The position numbers and the translations under genes are program-made. Below the pieces are notes generated by a model, which made no database searches, was not told the DNA's origin, and was given only the letters and a program-made list of their open reading frames with translations. A DNA stretch of 64,000 bases. It comes from Bipolaris cookei. Lineage: Eukaryota > Ascomycota > Dothideomycetes > Pleosporales > Pleosporaceae. The DNA is taken from the NCBI GenBank assembly GCA_002286855.1, contig NRSV01000106.1, forward strand, positions 1-64,000. Reading direction: 5' to 3'. This document shows positions 59,607 through 64,000 of the stretch, one piece after another (the first letter of the stretch is position 1; each line of letters begins with the position of its first letter).

Positions 59607-62345
59607 TCATCTCTGGCATTTGGGTTTTCAATATAGAGAGCAGTCTGATTCAGTTCTCTTCATCTTAAGCTAATAGAGAATACTGTTTGTTCATGTATTC
59701 TAAAACGCGAGATGTGTTCAATATTAGTACAAGCAAACATGAGATGTTGGAGATATATGTAGGAGCGGATACCGCTATCACCTGGGCTATAGCGATATAT
59801 GTGAGATGAGATTTGAGAATCCAACTTTCCTTATGCATAAAGCTTCTTAGCTGTAGTGCCAACCTTTCTGTACAAAGAAACAGGACCTGAACAATAGAGA
59901 TCGTACATGTGGCCTTTGATATAAAGCGATGAGGAGCAACCAAAGAACAATTTTCTCAGCACATTTGGGGTACTATCGATACCAAGCTTTCACGATTCCC
60001 GTTTCAGCTTCAAAAATCTACAGTCATTAGTATCCGGCCACCATTTGTCCAAGCTGACAACACGAACGCTTCAAATCTCGCATAATTTTGATTTCTACCC
60101 CAAAGATGGGACTATATTCGTAATAATAGGCAACAATAGACATCCCTAATTTAACCAAACGGCACTACTCGCCTCATCACATTTTGTAACATACAGTCGA
60201 TGTGGATTATTCGGTTGCATCGGCTTTCTTATCTCATGGACTTCAAACATTCGTTGGAGGTTTTTTAAGAGCACAAAATTCACGGAACAATGGTCATGTT
60301 TTCTGATCCCTTCACTCAGTTGCTAAATTAATGGATGAAAGGTATCACCGAATGGCATTGACCGGCAACGTATGTCGATACTCATTCGACCGTCCGAACC
60401 AAGCATACAATCAATGAGCAACCGCTTCAATCTCGCAGAATGATTACTATGATTACCAAGGCAGTAACAGCCTTGCGATAGCCTCATTGCACTGATTGGT
60501 TAGCGACTGAGCATTAGTTCAAGGGGTTTATGACGACTTGATCCGATTCAAATCCGCCACAAATCCCGAAAGGAAACCATGAACCAAGACCATGAGACTG
60601 ACTATACGCCTAGCAATAGTTGCACATGAAGTTTTCTTTAAAAGGCTTCTGCTGCAAGAAGAAGTTTATTATGGCTGGCTTACAAAATCTCTGATGCAGT
60701 TGGTCTGATTGATGCTATGATGTTAGGAATCTCCGGTTTAAGCTAGCGCTCGGTGACGTGAGCAACATGGAAGCATTTCAAATCATACCTAGCAGAGAGT
60801 ACAATTAGATTAGCTGGTAGTCAGAACAGGTGAAGTAGCAAGCTTGGTCAGAGTATTTAACGGTCAGAGCAGTCAAAGTAGCCGGGGAAATATGTAATCA
60901 AAGGTGCAATCTTCTTCAATACCATTTCCGCGCTGACAACATGATATTCAGATGGCCCCCTAGGCACTAGCATTCCCAGAGCTCATAAAAATTGAGCTGG
61001 ATAGCCTGTTGCTACAGGTATTCTTTCTCAGCGCTAAGCTGAATGTGATAGCTTTGGCTTCCGCGGACCGCGGCTTCCTGGTCTGAAACAATTTGAAAAA
61101 GGAATCGTCATGCAATAGTACACTGAACCACGCGTCAACCCCACCTTCGCTTTACATATGTACACCTATTAATTCTTGGATCCCACTTATTTCAACAGCC
61201 CCAATTGCTGATGTCGTTACCAGAGATGAAGTGAGATCAGCACATCAAATTTTGTAGTCGAGCGCCAGAGCAATATGACAGTCAGAAGGGGACGGACGAA
61301 GGCGGAGGAGCGAACAACCTTTTGATGTGAGCTCACCATTGCGCGTTCCGTTGAGCCGTTGTCTTCTGCCTAGCGTCGCAGCGTAACGCCAGCATCGGTT
61401 GTGCGTTTTCTTGGAAAGGTTCCCAATACGGAAATACAATGACGAGTTCGTTGGGGGATTTACCCGTTCCCGCCCCCGCCACACATTTATTCCCTCGGCA
61501 GATGCTAGAGCTTCTCCGACTCAAGGCTTCTAGTGGCAAACCTAAACCCCTATCGCATTTCGCTTTCTACCATATGTGCGCAAAGTTGAATGTTTTCCTA
61601 CCCTGTGCAGAGATGCGGCTCTGAACAATAATTCGCGAATCATAAATTGCGTACTCTATTTACAACCCTGTTGTCCCTGGAAAGCTGACCGCTTAAGTAC
61701 TTACTTATACGGTAGACCCAGCGCGGCGGATCTCGACATGATTTGCTGGTAATGCTAGCAAATGCGGAGGGTATTTCATGCGTGAGTAAGTATAGTATAC
61801 GACAGCAGTTGATTTGCTACAAATCGAGTATGCATACGTAGTACTCGCTTACTGACACGAGATTAACGAGATCTCGCCATCTCATTGGTACCATTTCCAT
61901 CGCAATCCGCGTGCATCCTCCCTTTCCGACTGCTGAAATGTTTTGAAACACACTCATGTCATCTTCTAATCTAGTATGAGACAGTTGCTGTGGCCCACTT
62001 TCCGTGGGGACTGATGAAATCGGGCCGTGGAGGTCGAATCTCGGTGCTTATTCCAGGACATCGCCGCATAATTGCACAAGCTTCCCCAATCCCATATGTT
62101 CTGCACAACGGAAGGTGACCCATTTTAAACTTCTCAGATTGCTTATTCCCTTAAGATTAGCCTAAAAATCGGGGGGGACCCGCTCGATGTCAGACACTAA
62201 AATGACTTAATTAAGCTACGCTATGAGGGCCTTAAAAGGTTGGGTGTCCACGCTCTATTGAAACCGAACAGGCTTTCATTGCACAACGCAACAGTGAACC
62301 AAGCTTGCGCAACGTTCTTTTCGTGACCAAATCCACATTTTTAAC
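59607..62345. other. 2.7-kb gene-free stretch
   Basis: Short ORFs only, no domain. Composition is AT-leaning. It separates the transposon remnant from the GH43 gene; the last 200 bp are presumably the GH43 promoter. Confidence 0.45.
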
Positions 62346-63500
62346 ATGTCTGTTCAAGCCTACGACCCCCCGCTTATCAGCACTTTTCACCAGTGCGACC
62401 CTGCAGCCCACGTCTGGAAGCATGATCCCAACACTGTATACATCTATGGATCCCACGACTGGAACTCGACCAGGCAGCCCCCGGTGGTCAGTACTAAAGG
62501 ATTTTCGTCATGCGAATACAAGTTGACGAAAGACAGCAATACGACATGAAGGATTACTACGTGCTTACTCAGACCGATTACACTAAGCCTGCCACAGTCG
62601 GACCAAAGGTATAATGATTCTTTATCCAGAGATTGATGGAATTCATAACCCTGACAAAGAATAGCTTCTGGACCTCATAGACGTTCCATGGGCGTCGCAG
62701 CAGCTCTGGGCTCCTGATGCGGCCGAGAAGGATGGCTCCTACTACCTGTTCTTCCCAGCCAAGGACAAGGACGATGTCTTCCGGATCGGAGTGGCCAAAT
62801 CCGACAAGCCGGACGGAAAATTCAAGCCCGAGCCCAACCCGATTGCCGGCACCTACAGCATTGACCCCACAATCTTGGAAGACAATGGCAACTACTACAT
62901 GGTATGGGGCGGACTGTGGGGTGGCCAGCTCCAAGCATGGACCAACAACGTCTTGGTAAGCCTCCGCCTTACGCATACCCCAACTGTTTGTAAGCGTGGC
63001 CAAGCTAACGCGATTTTCAGAACAAGACCCAATTCGGTAACAATGCTCCTACTTCCGGCCCAGCCATAGGACCCCGTTTCGCCAAGCTCTCGGCCAACCT
63101 CACCTCTCTCGCCACCACACCAAAGGAACTCGTCATCTACGACCAAGACGGCCAGGTCATGCAGGCAAACAGCACACGCCGCTTCTTTGAGGGCCCATCT
63201 CTGAACAAGGTCGGCAACCTCTATGTTCTCCAGTACTCCACCGGCACCCAGCACACTGTTGAAATCGCTACCGCTACCAAGCCTGACGGTCCTTACTACT
63301 GGAAGAACACGCTTCTGCAACCTGTGAAAGGATGGACTACCCACGAGTCGATTGTCAAGTTCAAGAAGGACTGGCTTCTTTACTATGCTGATGCCTCGCT
63401 TTCTGGCCGTGATGATCTCCGCAACACCAAGGTCAGGAAGATCTTGTTTGAGGATGGCACCTTCAAGCTCGCTCAGCCTCAGCCTGTAGTTAGCTCTTAG
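62346..63500 (+). CDS. Glycoside hydrolase family 43 (intracellular beta-xylosidase/arabinofuranosidase-like)
   Basis: Four exons (62346-62486, 62537-62608, 62665-62955, 63021-63500), all phase 0, encode 327 aa. The five-bladed propeller motifs of GH43 are seen: the catalytic base region FHQCDPAAHVW (Asp18), YGSHDW, the ASQQLWAPDAAEKDGSYYLF blade, the pKa-modulating Asp in YSIDPTILEDNGNYYMVWG (Asp138) and the general acid Glu in RRFFEGPSLNKVG (Glu225). There is no signal peptide, so it is likely cytosolic and acts on imported arabino- or xylo-oligosaccharides. The first intron uses a GTCAGT donor and its exact end is the least certain part. Confidence 0.85.
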
Positions 63501-64000
63501 GGCTAGTTGTTATTTTTTTAGATTTAAACTTCTACCCATTTCACTATAGTTCAAGCTGCATGTTCACGATTCGCTAATTACTGAAAGCGTTGTTTCTGCA
63601 AATAGAATTGCCAAGATGTGAACCGAGTTCCCGGGATACTACTGTTCTACGTGACGTATATTAAACCATACCCTTGGTGTGGAGCAGACTAAGTTGGCAC
63701 CACAGTGTCTCCCTCCTAGACCAAATAAAAGTAGACAACGAACAACCATTCTTGGCACGACAACATGAAGCTACAGTTCCTGGCCTAGCCGTCCAATGAT
63801 GAACCCAAGTAGAAATATGCAGAGTATCTTCATGTCCATGGGCAGTGATATCCTCAGGTACACCTATGCTTTCGGTCTATATCAGAGCATCTCCATGCAT
63901 TCTTTTACCTAGTAAAACAAATAAATATAGCTATGTAATCGCTCTAGATAGTATATTCAAGCATGCTTGTATCATTTGTCCTACAGATGGCATGGTAATG
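63501..64000. other. downstream of GH43, nothing recognised
   Basis: Contains the GH43 3' UTR and AT-rich intergenic DNA to the window edge. Confidence 0.5.

Noticed and set aside
1..64000. CRISPR arrays, bacterial operons, rRNA genes
   Set aside because: None seen; the window is eukaryotic with spliceosomal introns.

Overview
This window is nuclear DNA from a filamentous ascomycete. It most resembles a Dothideomycete of the Pleosporales type. That placement is inferred from gene content and gene structure; no search was run. The reasons are genes split by 44-60 nt GT/AG introns with CTNAC-like branch points, and a set of fungal proteins: Pma1-type H+-ATPase, Fes1, Elp5, Mtq1, Cax4, a HET-like membrane protein and small secreted cysteine proteins. 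About 20 protein genes can be supported. Most could be resolved to complete exon chains with consistent reading phase.

Layout. 0-10 kb: a 13-exon HET-like membrane protein (-), a CorA-like protein (+), a divergent short-chain dehydrogenase (-) and Elongator subunit Elp5 (+). 10-15.4 kb: gene-poor, with weak hypothetical ORFs, a probable degraded gene and a 100-bp fold-back element. 15.4-21 kb: a TATA-driven secreted cysteine-rich protein with a PAN/apple-like C-terminus, the tri-snRNP protein SNRNP27 and ER alpha-glucosidase I, all on +. 21-26 kb: a long gene-free stretch with simple repeats leading to PMA1 (26.2-29.6 kb). 29.6-37.6 kb: an 8-kb stretch with no recognisable gene.

37.6-56.7 kb is a compact housekeeping block, mostly with alternating strands: MFS transporter (-), actin (-), FES1 (+), proteasome assembly chaperone 3 (-), DEAH helicase DHR1/ECM16 (+), sugar transporter (-), release-factor methyltransferase MTQ1 (+), dolichyl-diphosphatase CAX4 (-), RWD/RBR ubiquitin ligase ITT1 (+) and an unrecognised coiled-coil protein (-). 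Neighbours meet tail-to-tail within 110-275 bp. Several start sites are paired head-to-head, the closest only 180 bp apart (PAC3/DHR1). 56.7-64 kb is accessory again: a tiny secreted protein, a 0.9-kb hAT transposon remnant, a gene-free stretch and an intracellular GH43 glycosidase.

Themes. ER glycoprotein maturation appears twice (glucosidase I trims N-glycans; CAX4 recycles the dolichyl carrier). Translation and RNP biology recur (ELP5, SNRNP27, DHR1, MTQ1), as does protein quality control (FES1, PAC3, ITT1). The most unusual items are the fold-back element at 13.95 kb, an intron in the HET-like gene whose retention would give an alternative short protein ending in a cysteine motif, an SDR and a CorA-like protein that lack their signature residues, a frame-preserving stop-free intron in MTQ1, and two secreted-protein genes at the edges of gene-poor or transposon-bearing DNA. 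I saw no clear new multi-gene system.
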